DNA of 55,147 nucleotides, from contig DUQQ01000051.1 of assembly GCA_012837705.1 (NCBI GenBank), positions 1-55,147 on the forward strand, given 5' to 3'. The notes beneath the pieces were generated by a model. That model was given only the letters and a program-made list of their open reading frames with translations, ran no database searches and had not been told where the DNA came from. This document shows positions 8,580 to 17,303 of this stretch, one piece after another. Positions within the stretch are counted from its first letter, which is position 1. Every line of letters starts with the position of its first letter. A program made the translations under genes and the position numbers. Source of the DNA: Hydrogenispora sp. GTDB taxonomy: Bacteria > Bacillota > UBA4882 > UBA10575.

Positions 8580-9346
8580 ATTCGCATCGGTTCTGCGCAG
8601 ATTTCAGGGTTGAATTTAATATTGTTCATTACCTTTTTGGTGATAATCGGCTATCTCACGCTTCAATATGGACCGGTCATTACCCAGCTGGTCAGTGAAC
8701 CGGAGGCTTTTCGTGAAGTAATTCAGTCCCACGGAGAGACTGGGGTTCTTGTTTTTATCGCCTTTCAAGTGCTTCAGATCGTGATTTCCGTTATTCCTGG
8801 CGAGGTCGTGCAGATTGCGGGGGGTATCTTTACGGCGTCTGGTTGGGTACGCTCTACCTGTTAATTGGTTTACTCATCGGTTCGGTGTTGGTCTTTTATA
8901 TAGCGCGGCTCCTCGGTTATCCGGTGCTTAGAGCTTTTATCCCCCAAGCTAAATTCGATAAGTTTCGGGTCTTGTTGAAGAGTAGAAAATTTGATCTTAT
9001 CGTTTTCCTTCTTTTTTTCTTGCCGGGCTTACCGAAGGATCTTTTGACCTATGTTGCCGGTTTAACCTATGTCCCGCCTTTGAAGTTCTTTCTGCTTGCC
9101 ACCGGAGCACGCCTTCCTGCTCTGTTTGGGTCCGTCATTATTGGTGCGAACATCCAGGAACAGGACTATCTGACGGCCGCCCTTTTAATGGCGGGCGCCT
9201 TATTCCTCTTCCTGGTCGGCTATTTTTATAAAGACCGGATTATTGACGGATTATATGAATGGAGTGCGGCCCGGGCGCGCGGAAGAAGCAAGAAAAAAGA
9301 GGGTAAGCGGGAATGCCTCAAGAAAAAACCGAAGGCTATTCCGTGA
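8580..9346 (+). pseudogene. VTT/TVP38 (DedA-like) membrane protein with a frameshift
   Basis: Two frames together encode one TVP38/TMEM64-type protein. The first frame (to 8864) ends shortly after VIPGEVVQIAGG; the second supplies the expected continuation YLYGVWLGTLYLLIG from about 8825. The break is at a run of six G's (8819-8824); one more G would give ...AGGYLYG... and restore a single protein of about 250 residues with several membrane segments. It may be a disrupted gene, slippage-controlled, or a sequencing error. The start is unclear: the only good ribosome site (AAGGGAGG 8564-8571) is 8 bases before an in-frame ATT (8580), while TTG 8610 has no clear site. Family members act in membrane lipid or small-molecule transport. 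Confidence 0.75.
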
Positions 9347-9383
9347 AGAAAGAAGCGCGAAGCGGAGAAAGGACGGGTGTTTG

Positions 9384-9602
9384 ATGGAGAAGGTCATTCA
9401 GATCGAAGGAATGAGTTGCCAACATTGTGTGGGCCATGTTGAAGCGGCCTTGGGACAAGTGGCAGGGGTGCGGAAAGTTCGGGTTGACTTGTCCCAGAAA
9501 AAAGCCACTGTAGAGCTGGACGGAACGGTGCCGGATGAAAAACTAAAAGCGGCGGTAGAAGACATGGGTTATGATGTTATTGCGATCCGGGAGAACGACT
9601 AA
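9384..9602 (+). CDS. Heavy-metal-associated (CopZ-like) chaperone
   Basis: The 72-residue protein is a single HMA domain with the metal-binding GMSCQHC loop (Cys12, Cys15) and the beta-alpha-beta-beta-alpha-beta layout. It probably binds Cu(I) for delivery to a P-type ATPase, none of which is in this window; mercury or other metal handling is possible. ATG 9384 starts at the domain edge; the longer upstream frame reads through the tail of the membrane-protein gene. GGAGAAAGGA upstream serves as ribosome site. Confidence 0.9.
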   Translation: MEKVIQIEGMSCQHCVGHVEAALGQVAGVRKVRVDLSQKKATVELDGTVPDEKLKAAVEDMGYDVIAIREND

Positions 9603-9815
9603 GAACGGTTCGAATTTCGCTGGGGACGATCCCGTAACGTTTTTGGAAATTTTCTTCGGGGAGCGGCGGCATTGCTTCTTCACTCCTTCCATTGTAGAGC
9701 CTTAACGGCCTTCCTCCGACGAGTTATTTTTTTAGAGAGGCCTTTGCTTTCTTTTTATTTTACGAACCGAGGTTGCTTCCCGGAACGCTTATTGCCTTTT
9801 TCGGGCCAGGGTGAT
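9603..9815. other. Intergenic stretch without a recognisable gene
   Basis: About 210 bases follow the copper chaperone. The stretch holds T-rich segments but no supported coding frame or clear terminator. A GGTTCGAAT string near 9608 resembles a tRNA T-arm, but no tRNA body surrounds it. Confidence 0.5.
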
Positions 9816-9844
9816 TTGCCAAAGAAAGTAATCTGTGTTATAGT
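9816..9844 (+). promoter_or_regulatory. Promoter of structured unit A
   Basis: TTGCCA (9816-9821), 17 bases, then TATAGT (9839-9844) with TGT just before it (extended -10). Transcription would begin near 9851, at the 5' side of the structured element. Confidence 0.6.
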
Positions 9845-9860
9845 GTGAAACATGGAAATT

Positions 9861-10030
9861 TCCTAGCAAGGGAAAGGGATAAGAAGTCAACCACGCTGGC
9901 GACCGACAGCACACGTGAAGTGATAAAATCCGAAGCCAGGTGGGTGACAGGCCTCGAAGGCGCACAGCAGCAGGTCTATCAGCGGCGCTTCTGGCGCCGG
10001 GAGAATGACCGACTAGTGTTTTCTTAAGGA
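9861..10030 (+). ncRNA. Candidate structured RNA element, copy A
   Basis: The segment has its own promoter and is followed by a terminator, the layout of a riboswitch leader or a short ncRNA. It aligns with copy B at 38409-38552 in the same block order: RTGAAG, a pairing arm, GGGTGAMAGG, CGAAGGCG, CAGCGGYGC hairpin, GGGARA, ACMGAC and TTTTCT. Stem 1 pairs CCAC-g-CTGGC (9891-9900) with GCCAGGTGG (9935-9943). The hairpin GGCGC/GCGCC (9984-9998) becomes GGTGC/GCACC in copy B, a compensatory change. I do not recognise the class. It precedes the glycine-betaine transporter genes. Confidence 0.5.
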
Positions 10031-10086
10031 ACCAGCCGGAGTGAACTGGGAATTTAGGTTTATAGAACTTATGCCTATACAAAATT

Positions 10087-10116
10087 AAATCACTTACCGA
10101 TGTAGGTGATTTTTTT
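10087..10116 (+). terminator. Terminator between element A and the betaine transporter
   Basis: AAATCACTTAC (10087-10097) pairs with GTAGGTGATTT (10102-10112), followed by T's to 10116. It could end a free RNA or act as the switchable terminator of a leader. Confidence 0.8.
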
Positions 10117-10244
10117 ATGGCACCGGGAAAATAACAGGCGATTATTTTCTTAAGTAGAAAGTCAGTTCCCCCTTGGGATTACCTGAAGGTGGGGGGAAAT
10201 AATATTAAAACCAAAAGGAAACTAAGAAAAGGGAGTGGTTAGTT

Positions 10245-12164
10245 ATCAGTTTTAAAGGGCGAAAAATTCTGTTTGGACTAGGAATGGTCCTCATTATCCT
10301 GGGGTTAGTTTCTAGCGGGGTAATGGCGGCCGACCAACGCGCGTCGGGACAGAAAGGGACGCTGGTTTTTGCCGACGCCGGTTGGGATAGTATTAGAATT
10401 CACAATGCGATTGCCGCGACGATCATCGAAAAGGGGTACGGATACAAAACGGAGGTGTTGACCGGTTCTTCACCCATTGTCATTCAGGGACTGCGGCAAG
10501 GGGATATTGATATTTGTATGGAAGCGTGGACGGATAACATTCTCGAACTGTACCAGGGGGGAATCGCAGAGGGCGAGATTATTGAGTTATCAGTCAACTT
10601 TGATGATAATGCCCAAGGGTTATATGTTCCGACCTATGTGATCAAAGGCGATCCGGAGCGGGGAATCCCGCCTTTAGCCCCCGATTTAAAGTCGATTAAG
10701 GATTTACCCCGGTACTGGCAAGTTTTCCAGGATCCCGACAACCCGGCGCAGGGACGGATTTATGGCTCACCGCCAGGATGGGCGGCGGATCAGATTCTCC
10801 GGACCAAAATGGAGACTTATAACTTGCACGAATGGTATGACTACTTTAACCCCGGTTCGGACACGGCCCTCAATACTTCACTGGTTTCCGCCTATGAAAA
10901 GGGGGAACCCTGGGTCGGATATTACTGGGATCCAACCTGGATTACGGGTAAATATGATCTGACCTTACTGGCCGATGAACCTTATACCATCGATAAATGG
11001 GAGGCGGGTTACGCTTGTGAATTTCCAGGAGTGAAGGTCACAGTGGCGGTTAATGCGCGTATGCCGGAAAAGGCTCCCGAAGTTATGGCGTTTTTGAAAA
11101 ATTACCGAACCAGTACGAAAATCACCAGCCAACTTCTGGCTTTTATGCAGGACCACGCGGGAGATATTGAAGCAACAACCCAGTGGTTTTTTGCGGAATA
11201 TGAAGACCTCTGGACGAGCTGGGTTACGCCCGAAGTGGCCGCGGCGGTGAAAGGAGAACGGCCTGCAGGTCCCGTCCGATTCCAAAGGGATTTCACGCGC
11301 TTTCCCGCGGGAATCCGTCTTAATTTAGGAATCTATGTGGAGAAAATGATCGCTTGGGTAACCGCGAATTTTCAAGGTCTCTTCGCTTGGTTGAAAGCCG
11401 GTGTTTTTGGGATCGTTTCCTTGATTAGAAGGATTTTCACTTTTATTCCCTGGTTTATCCTAATAATTCTGCTGTTCTTATTAGGATGGAAGCTGGATCA
11501 GTGGAAAACTGGCCTTTTATATGCTTCGATGATTTTTGTCGTTGGTGGGCTCGGGCTATGGGACGAGATGATTCTCACCCTTTCGATTGTTCTCACCGGG
11601 GTGCTCATTTCGGTGGTGATTGGGATTCCCATTGGGATTATTATGGCCTATAACAACAAAGTGGAGGCCTTTGTCAAGCCCTTACTTGATGGGGCTCAGA
11701 CGATGCCCAGTTTTGTTTATCTAATTCCGGCCATGATTTTCTTTGGTTTGGGAACAGTGCCGGCCGTGTTTGCGACGATTATCTACTCGGTTCCGCCTTG
11801 TATCCGCTTAACGAATTTAGGGATCAGGGGAGTACCAAGGGCGATGAAAGAGGCGGCTTATGCTTTCGGCTCCTCCCGCTGGCAAGTGTTGACCAAAGTT
11901 GAATTACCACAAGCCATCCCCACGATCATGGCGGGAATTAACCAAACAACGATGGCAGCCATGTCGATGGTGGTAATCTCCTCCATGATTGGGGCAAAGG
12001 GGCTGGGCGAAAACGTGTTAATTGCGATTAACCGTACGGATATTGCCATGGGTTTTGATGCGGGGATCAGCATCGTTTTTCTGGCGATTATCATCGACCG
12101 GATTACCCAGCGAATATCGAACAGCCCGCAGAGAACAAAAAGCGGAGAGGAGGTTAGATCATGA
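10245..12164 (+). CDS. Glycine betaine ABC transporter, fused binding protein and permease
   Basis: The N-terminal ~330 residues form a glycine-betaine/proline-betaine binding domain (FADAGWDSIRIHNAIAA; GDIDICMEAW); the C-terminal ~250 residues form a ProW/OpuAB-type permease with several membrane segments and an EAA-type loop near 540. The signal peptide needs the KGRK stretch encoded at 10254-10265, so translation probably begins at ATC 10245, about 10 bases after AAGGGAG; ATG 10284 would lack the positive N-region. Domain order is binding protein then permease, unlike the better-known permease-then-binding-protein fusions. The last codons overlap the ATPase gene by four bases. Expected role: uptake of osmoprotectants. 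Confidence 0.85.
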   Translation: MSFKGRKILFGLGMVLIILGLVSSGVMAADQRASGQKGTLVFADAGWDSIRIHNAIAATIIEKGYGYKTEVLTGSSPIVIQGLRQGDIDICMEAWTDNILELYQGGIAEGEIIELSVNFDDNAQGLYVPTYVIKGDPERGIPPLAPDLKSIKDLPRYWQVFQDPDNPAQGRIYGSPPGWAADQILRTKMETYNLHEWYDYFNPGSDTALNTSLVSAYEKGEPWVGYYWDPTWITGKYDLTLLADEPYTIDKWEAGYACEFPGVKVTVAVNARMPEKAPEVMAFLKNYRTSTKITSQLLAFMQDHAGDIEATTQWFFAEYEDLWTSWVTPEVAAAVKGERPAGPVRFQRDFTRFPAGIRLNLGIYVEKMIAWVTANFQGLFAWLKAGVFGIVSLIRRIFTFIPWFILIILLFLLGWKLDQWKTGLLYASMIFVVGGLGLWDEMILTLSIVLTGVLISVVIGIPIGIIMAYNNKVEAFVKPLLDGAQTMPSFVYLIPAMIFFGLGTVPAVFATIIYSVPPCIRLTNLGIRGVPRAMKEAAYAFGSSRWQVLTKVELPQAIPTIMAGINQTTMAAMSMVVISSMIGAKGLGENVLIAINRTDIAMGFDAGISIVFLAIIIDRITQRISNSPQRTKSGEEVRS

Positions 12165-13351
12165 CGGAGAAAATTGTAGTTAAAAACTTGACAAAGGTTT
12201 TTGGTTCAAGACCACGTTTAGCCTTGGACCGGCTTAAAAAGGGGTGGACGAAAAAGGCGATCTTGCAGAAAACCGGGCAAACCGTTGGGGTAAACAATGT
12301 TTCGTTCACGATTAATGAAGGTGAGTTCTTTGTCATTATGGGCCTCTCGGGGAGCGGCAAATCAACTTTAATTCGCTGCTTTAACCTGTTAAACAGGCCG
12401 ACCGCCGGGGAGATCCTGGTTGATGGGGAGAATATTGTTAAATATGATCAAAACCGGCTCCGCAAATTTCGCCAAGAGAAAGTGGCCATGGTCTTTCAGC
12501 AGTTTGGGCTTTTCACGCACCGTACGGTTTTAGGTAATATCGAGTATGGCTTGGAGATTAAAGGGGTTGAGAAAAACAAACGCCGGGAGATTGCCCTTAA
12601 AACCCTAGCGGAGGTCGGGCTTAAAGGTTGGGAGGATAAGATGCCCCAGGAGCTTAGTGGCGGGATGCAACAAAGGGTTGGTTTAGCCCGGGCTCTGGCC
12701 AATGACCCCGATATTTTATTGATGGATGAACCCTTTAGCGCCTTAGACCCTCTGATTCGCCGGGAAATGCAGTCGGAGCTTTTGGACTTACAAGCGAAGA
12801 TGAAGAAAACAATCATCTTTATCACCCATGATCTAAATGAAGCCTTCAAGTTGGGGGACCGCGTTGCGGTGATGAAGGACGGTTCCATTGTGCAGATTGG
12901 GACTCCAGAAGAGATCTTGAACCACCCTTCCAATGAATACATTGCCGAATTTGTTAAGGACATCGATCGAACAAAGATCGTGCGGGCGAAAGATATTATG
13001 CAACGGGCTAATGCTTTAGTCTCCCTCAAGGACGGGGTGCGGGGCGCGATCAAAGAGATGCAAGACAACGGGATTTCCAGTGTTTTTGTGGTCGATAAAG
13101 AGCGAAAACTGCGGGGAATTGTCACGATTGATGATTGTATCGCAGCAGTAAAGGATGGCCGTTCTTTAGAACAGATCTTGCGACATGATTACTATACGAC
13201 GGACGAAGAAGCTTCGATCCAAGATTTGCTTGATCAAGGGGTCAAGACGAAGTACCCGATTGTGGTTGTTAACGAAGAGCGGCGGATTTTAGGGATCATT
13301 GTGCGAACCTCTATTTTAGCTGGGTTATTAGGAAAGAACAATCAGGATTGA
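12161..13351 (+). CDS. Glycine betaine ABC transporter ATPase with CBS pair (OpuAA/ProV-like)
   Basis: The 396-residue protein has Walker A GLSGSGKST near 66, Q-loop, signature LSGGMQQR, Walker B ILLMDEPFSALD and the switch His in FITHDL. A C-terminal tandem CBS module (about 285-390) is the ionic-strength or nucleotide sensor of OpuA-type transporters. ATG 12161 overlaps the permease TGA (ATGA), with GGAGAGGAGG upstream, so the two are coupled. It powers betaine import by the fused binding protein/permease. Confidence 0.95.
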   Translation: MTEKIVVKNLTKVFGSRPRLALDRLKKGWTKKAILQKTGQTVGVNNVSFTINEGEFFVIMGLSGSGKSTLIRCFNLLNRPTAGEILVDGENIVKYDQNRLRKFRQEKVAMVFQQFGLFTHRTVLGNIEYGLEIKGVEKNKRREIALKTLAEVGLKGWEDKMPQELSGGMQQRVGLARALANDPDILLMDEPFSALDPLIRREMQSELLDLQAKMKKTIIFITHDLNEAFKLGDRVAVMKDGSIVQIGTPEEILNHPSNEYIAEFVKDIDRTKIVRAKDIMQRANALVSLKDGVRGAIKEMQDNGISSVFVVDKERKLRGIVTIDDCIAAVKDGRSLEQILRHDYYTTDEEASIQDLLDQGVKTKYPIVVVNEERRILGIIVRTSILAGLLGKNNQD

Positions 13352-13391
13352 TGGTGAAAAGTGGTGGAAAAACCACGGGGGAGGAGTAGCA

Positions 13392-14627
13392 ATGAAAAAA
13401 CCGGAACTATTGGTCCCGGCCGGGAATTTGGAGAAATTGCGGACGGCCATCCTTTATGGTGCCGATGCGGTTTATACCGGGGTGGAGGGACTGAGCCTCC
13501 GGGCCCAGCAGGCCGAGTTTACCATGGCGGAGTTGGAAGAAGGGGTACGCGTCGCGCACCAGCAGGGGGTAAAGGTATATGCGGCGATCAATATTTCAGC
13601 CTGGAATAGCGATCTGGAACAAGTCAGCGCAAAAACGGGTGAACTGGCGGAGATCGGGGTTGATGGTGTAATCCTAAGCGATCCGGGGGTGCTCGCGCTT
13701 GTCCGGCGGGTGGCCCCTACCATGCCGGTCCATCTCAGCACCCAGGCGAACACCACCAATACCGAGGCGGTGCGGTTTTGGCACGCACAAGGGGTCAGCC
13801 GCATTGTGTTGGCGCGGGAGCTGAACCTAGAAGAGATCGCCGCGATCGCGTCGGACGTTCCCGAGGTTGAACTGGAGATCTTTGTCCACGGCGCGATGTG
13901 CATGGCCTATTCGGGCCGGTGTTTACTCTCTTCCCATTTTACGGGACGGAGTGCAAACCGGGGCGAATGCACCCATCCGTGTCGTTGGGAGTATATGCTA
14001 ACGGAGCGTTCTCGGCCGGACGACCCCCTTATTGTTACGGAAGACGAGCGGTATAGTTATTTGCTGAGTTCAAAAGATCTGCGGATGATCGAGTATTTAT
14101 CAGAGATTCTGGCCGCGGGGGTTTCCAGTTTGAAGATTGAGGGGCGGATGAAGACCGTCTATTACGTTGCGGTGGTGACGCGGACTTACCGGTGGGCACT
14201 GGACGCGGCGCTAAAAGATCCGGAAGCGTACCGCTGTGCGCCCGAATGGCTGGCAGAACTGGATAAGGTTTCCCACCGGGGCTATACCACCGGGTTTTAT
14301 TTAAAAGACAAAGCAGAAGTGTTTGCCGGGCTTAATCCGGAAGAAAGTTACCGGCGGGCCTACGGCCTGGCGGGCACCGTCCTCCAGTATCTCCCGGAGG
14401 AGGGAAAGATTCTGGTCGAACTGCGGAACCAATTGACGGCGGGGGATGAGACCGAATTATTGCTGCCGGAGACGACCCTGACTATTGATTCCACGACCAT
14501 GACCGACGAGGATGGTAAGCCGCTGGCGACTGGGCACAATAGCTACCGCGTTTATTTCCAGGTCGACCGGCCGGTGCCGGCCGGGGCGGTCTTGCGCCGC
14601 CGTTTAACCCGCGCTCAAATTCTGTAA
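13392..14627 (+). CDS. U32 family peptidase-like protein (TrhP/RlhA-type RNA hydroxylation family)
   Basis: The 411-residue protein begins ELLVPAGNLEKLRTAILYGADAVY, typical of U32, and has the U32 signature EIFVHGAMCMAYSGRC with further Cys residues (GECTHPCRW) that can hold an Fe-S cluster. Family members TrhP and RlhA work in prephenate-dependent hydroxylation of tRNA or rRNA; older annotations call them collagenases. GGAGGAG lies 8 bases before ATG 13392. Its 3' end overlaps the convergent ABC-F gene by 24 bases. Confidence 0.9.
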   Translation: MKKPELLVPAGNLEKLRTAILYGADAVYTGVEGLSLRAQQAEFTMAELEEGVRVAHQQGVKVYAAINISAWNSDLEQVSAKTGELAEIGVDGVILSDPGVLALVRRVAPTMPVHLSTQANTTNTEAVRFWHAQGVSRIVLARELNLEEIAAIASDVPEVELEIFVHGAMCMAYSGRCLLSSHFTGRSANRGECTHPCRWEYMLTERSRPDDPLIVTEDERYSYLLSSKDLRMIEYLSEILAAGVSSLKIEGRMKTVYYVAVVTRTYRWALDAALKDPEAYRCAPEWLAELDKVSHRGYTTGFYLKDKAEVFAGLNPEESYRRAYGLAGTVLQYLPEEGKILVELRNQLTAGDETELLLPETTLTIDSTTMTDEDGKPLATGHNSYRVYFQVDRPVPAGAVLRRRLTRAQIL

Positions 14628-16475
14628 TTCGGCTTCAAAGGCGGCGGCGGCCCGTTCGTAGTCGTCGGTGACTTTAGCCAATTCGGTATAGAGTTTCTCC
14701 GTTTCCCCATTGATTTCGGCGTTGCGTTTGGCCAGTTCGGCGATGGTCTCTCCGCAGCCAGCGGTTGACGCCGTAATCAACTCCTCATTATTCTTCTGCA
14801 GCTCTTCTTCCAGGGCCAAAATGGCCTTTTCCAACTGATTGATCTTCGCGGCCAGCGGGGTTAACACCGCCGAACGGCGGTTGATGATCGCCGCTCTTTC
14901 CTGGCGGAGCGCCTTCCGGTGGTTGGTGGGTGCCGCCGCGGGGGCCCGTTCGTTTGTTGCCGATGGGGCATCATCCTGGTCTGCGGCCCACCCGATCTCA
15001 TCGAGGAAGCGTTGGTAATTACCGTCAAAAAGGAAGACCCGGTCACGGTCGAAGACGATTAGCTTGTTGACCAGTGCATGGAGGTACATCTCATTATGGG
15101 TAACCAGGATTACGGCCCCGTTGTAAGCATCCAGCGCTTCCATCAGTGAGTCGCAGGCCTCCATGTCTAGATGGTTGGTGGGTTCATCCAGGAGCAACAG
15201 GTTACTGGGGGTTAAAAGTAGTTTGCTCAGCAGGACGCGGCTTTTTTCGCCCCCGGAGAGAACGGCGATTTTTTTGAGGGCCAGGTCGCCGCTGAACATA
15301 AAGGCACCACTGATCTTGCGCGCTTGTTCTAGCGTACAAGCAGGAGAAGTGGCCAAGAGCTCTTCGAGAATGGTTTTATGCGGGTCAAGCCGCTCCACGT
15401 TGGTTTGGCCGAAAAAGCCGGTTTGGAGGGCGGGATGGCCGCTGAGGGAGCCTTTGGTCGGTTTGAGTTCCCCGGCTAAGAGCCGCAAGAGGGTGGTTTT
15501 CCCCTTCCCGTTCTGACCGATGATCCCGATCCGGTCGTTTTTACTGACAGTGAAACAGAGATCATCGATTAACAGCGGCCCGGTCGGCTGGTAGGCGAAG
15601 GAAAGGCCTTTGGCCTCCAAGATTAGCTTCCCCGGCATTGGTGCTTCCGGAAAAGAAAACGCCAATACTTCCGGGGCGGCGAGTTTTTCCAGGCGCTCCT
15701 GTTTTTCCAGCATTTTAATGCGAGACTGAACCCGGCTGCTCAAAGTGGCTTTGGCGCGGAAGCGGTTGATAAAAGTCTCGATCTCTTTTCGCCGCTTTTC
15801 CTCATTAATCCGGGTTTTTTCATAGATCTCTTCTTCTTTGGCGATCTGTTCATAGAATTTCGTGGTGTCGCCTGCCAGCTTGCGTAGTTTTTGGCGGTGG
15901 ATTCCCAAGGTATGGGTGATCACCTGGTCCATCAGATGCCGATCGTGGGTGATCAGGATCAGTTCATTCTTCCAGGCTTGTAAGAAACGGACTAACCACC
16001 GGATTGAAGTAATATCCAGGTAGTTGGAAGGTTCGTCGAGAAGGAGAAGGTTGGGCTCGGCCGCCAGAACTTTGGCCAAGTTAAGACGGACTTGAAAACC
16101 ACCGGAGAACTCTTCCGGTGGACGCGCGAAATCTTCTTTACTAAAACCCAGCCCGAACAGGATCTTTTCCACGCGCCAACTTTCATCTTGTTGGCCGGGG
16201 GGAAGACCTAGGCAGGCTTCTTCTAAAAGAGTGGGGCGGGTGAATTTTAAATGTTGCTTTAGGTAACCTACCGTGTAGTGTTTGGGAAAGGAGATGGAGC
16301 CTTGATCGGGCTCTTCCTCTCCGGTTATGAGACGGAGCAGGGTAGTTTTACCGTAACCGTTCCGGCCCACCAGGCCGATCCGTTCGCCCGGATTGATCCG
16401 GAAACTGGCCTCGGTAAAGAGGACCTGCTCGCCATAGGCTTTTGAAAGATTGTCCGCTGTAATCAATGGTATCAC
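14604..16475 (-). CDS. ABC-F family ATPase (ribosome-associated, YfmR/YdiF/Uup-like)
   Basis: Two ABC domains lie in tandem with no membrane segments: Walker A GRNGYGKTT and GQNGKGKTT, signatures FSGGFQ and LSGGEKSR, Walker B LLLDEPSNYLD and LLLDEPTNHLD. The linker between them carries the charged P-site tRNA-interaction helix. A C-terminal coiled coil (about 530-620) is present as in Uup/YdiF. Proteins of this group act on stalled ribosomes, some giving antibiotic resistance. GTG 16475 is embedded in an AGGTGA sequence; TTG 16466 may be the true start. It follows pflA by about 45 bases on the same strand. Confidence 0.93.
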   Translation of the reverse strand: MIPLITADNLSKAYGEQVLFTEASFRINPGERIGLVGRNGYGKTTLLRLITGEEEPDQGSISFPKHYTVGYLKQHLKFTRPTLLEEACLGLPPGQQDESWRVEKILFGLGFSKEDFARPPEEFSGGFQVRLNLAKVLAAEPNLLLLDEPSNYLDITSIRWLVRFLQAWKNELILITHDRHLMDQVITHTLGIHRQKLRKLAGDTTKFYEQIAKEEEIYEKTRINEEKRRKEIETFINRFRAKATLSSRVQSRIKMLEKQERLEKLAAPEVLAFSFPEAPMPGKLILEAKGLSFAYQPTGPLLIDDLCFTVSKNDRIGIIGQNGKGKTTLLRLLAGELKPTKGSLSGHPALQTGFFGQTNVERLDPHKTILEELLATSPACTLEQARKISGAFMFSGDLALKKIAVLSGGEKSRVLLSKLLLTPSNLLLLDEPTNHLDMEACDSLMEALDAYNGAVILVTHNEMYLHALVNKLIVFDRDRVFLFDGNYQRFLDEIGWAADQDDAPSATNERAPAAAPTNHRKALRQERAAIINRRSAVLTPLAAKINQLEKAILALEEELQKNNEELITASTAGCGETIAELAKRNAEINGETEKLYTELAKVTDDYERAAAAFEAELQNLSAG

Positions 16476-16520
16476 CTGAAGGAATTAATACTTTAAATTT
16501 ATATGTTGGGGGCTAAATAG

Positions 16521-17267
16521 TCAAGGGGCGTTTAAAGACGGAAAAAGGGATGTCGGCAGGCCTGCGCTTTCGCGGACGTGCTTTTCTGCTTGGCGCACTT
16601 CCTCTTCGGTTACGGTGATATTGCCTTCATGAAAAAGGGGACTGTCCCACTGTAATTTCTGCCAGTCGCTCTCCGCCAGGCTGTTGTAGGGGAAGATTTC
16701 GATCTTTTCCAGGGTGGGCAGGTCCCTGGCCAGTCGCCCAAGGGTGGTGAGGGCCGCAGGTGGATCGGTCCACCCTTTGATCAGGACATAGCGCAGCCAG
16801 ACGGGGGTCGTAAGGGTGGCCAGCAACTGCCAGTTGGTGAGCACCGAATCGGGATTAAGCTTTGAGAGCGCGTCGGGGTAGACCGGATGTTTGATGGAAA
16901 ACATGACTAGATCAACGGTTTGGATTAAATTGTGGAAAGGTTCGGTTGGTCCCCAGCCGCAGGTGTCAAGGGCCACGTGCCAGCCTTCCGCCCGGGCGAG
17001 TTTGGCGAGGGCCAGGGCAAAGGCGGGCTGATAGAGGGGTTCGCCGCCCGAGAGGGTTAAACCCGGCGGTTCTTGTAAAAAGGGGCGGAATCTTTCTAGC
17101 CGGAGAAGAAGCTCCTCCGGGGTGATCTCTTCCCCGCCTTGGGCGGCCCATGATTCGGGGTTGTGACAGAAGAGGCACGCCGCCGGACAACCCTGGAAGA
17201 AGACGACACTCCGGGTACCTGGACCGTCAAGGGTGGAGAAACTCTGGATCGATTGGATGCGGCCCAT
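16521..17267 (-). CDS. pflA: Pyruvate formate-lyase activating enzyme
   Basis: The 248-residue radical-SAM protein has the CxxxCxxC cluster motif in GCPAACLFCHNPE near 28-39 and the LSGGEPLYQP glycine-rich SAM motif. It generates the glycyl radical on PflB under anaerobic conditions, using S-adenosylmethionine and a [4Fe-4S] cluster. Length matches the family. It lies 36 bases downstream of pflB, on the same strand, with AAGGAGAG ahead of its ATG, so both are likely co-transcribed. Confidence 0.95.
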   Translation of the reverse strand: MGRIQSIQSFSTLDGPGTRSVVFFQGCPAACLFCHNPESWAAQGGEEITPEELLLRLERFRPFLQEPPGLTLSGGEPLYQPAFALALAKLARAEGWHVALDTCGWGPTEPFHNLIQTVDLVMFSIKHPVYPDALSKLNPDSVLTNWQLLATLTTPVWLRYVLIKGWTDPPAALTTLGRLARDLPTLEKIEIFPYNSLAESDWQKLQWDSPLFHEGNITVTEEEVRQAEKHVRESAGLPTSLFPSLNAP

Positions 17268-17303
17268 GGCGCTCTCCTTTCTGGTTCTATGGGCTCTTTA
17301 AGT

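Noticed and set aside
9603-9625. tRNA-like GGTTCGAAT string
   Set aside because: No acceptor stem, D-arm or anticodon arm can be placed around it.
9845-10027. 60-codon plus-strand frame within element A
   Set aside because: It has no ribosome site or family match. The same bases show conserved stems with compensatory changes in copy B, which has no equivalent frame.
10040-10070. c-di-AMP, SAM, TPP, lysine or cobalamin riboswitch before the betaine transporter
   Set aside because: The conserved boxes of those classes were looked for by eye and are not present in the right order.
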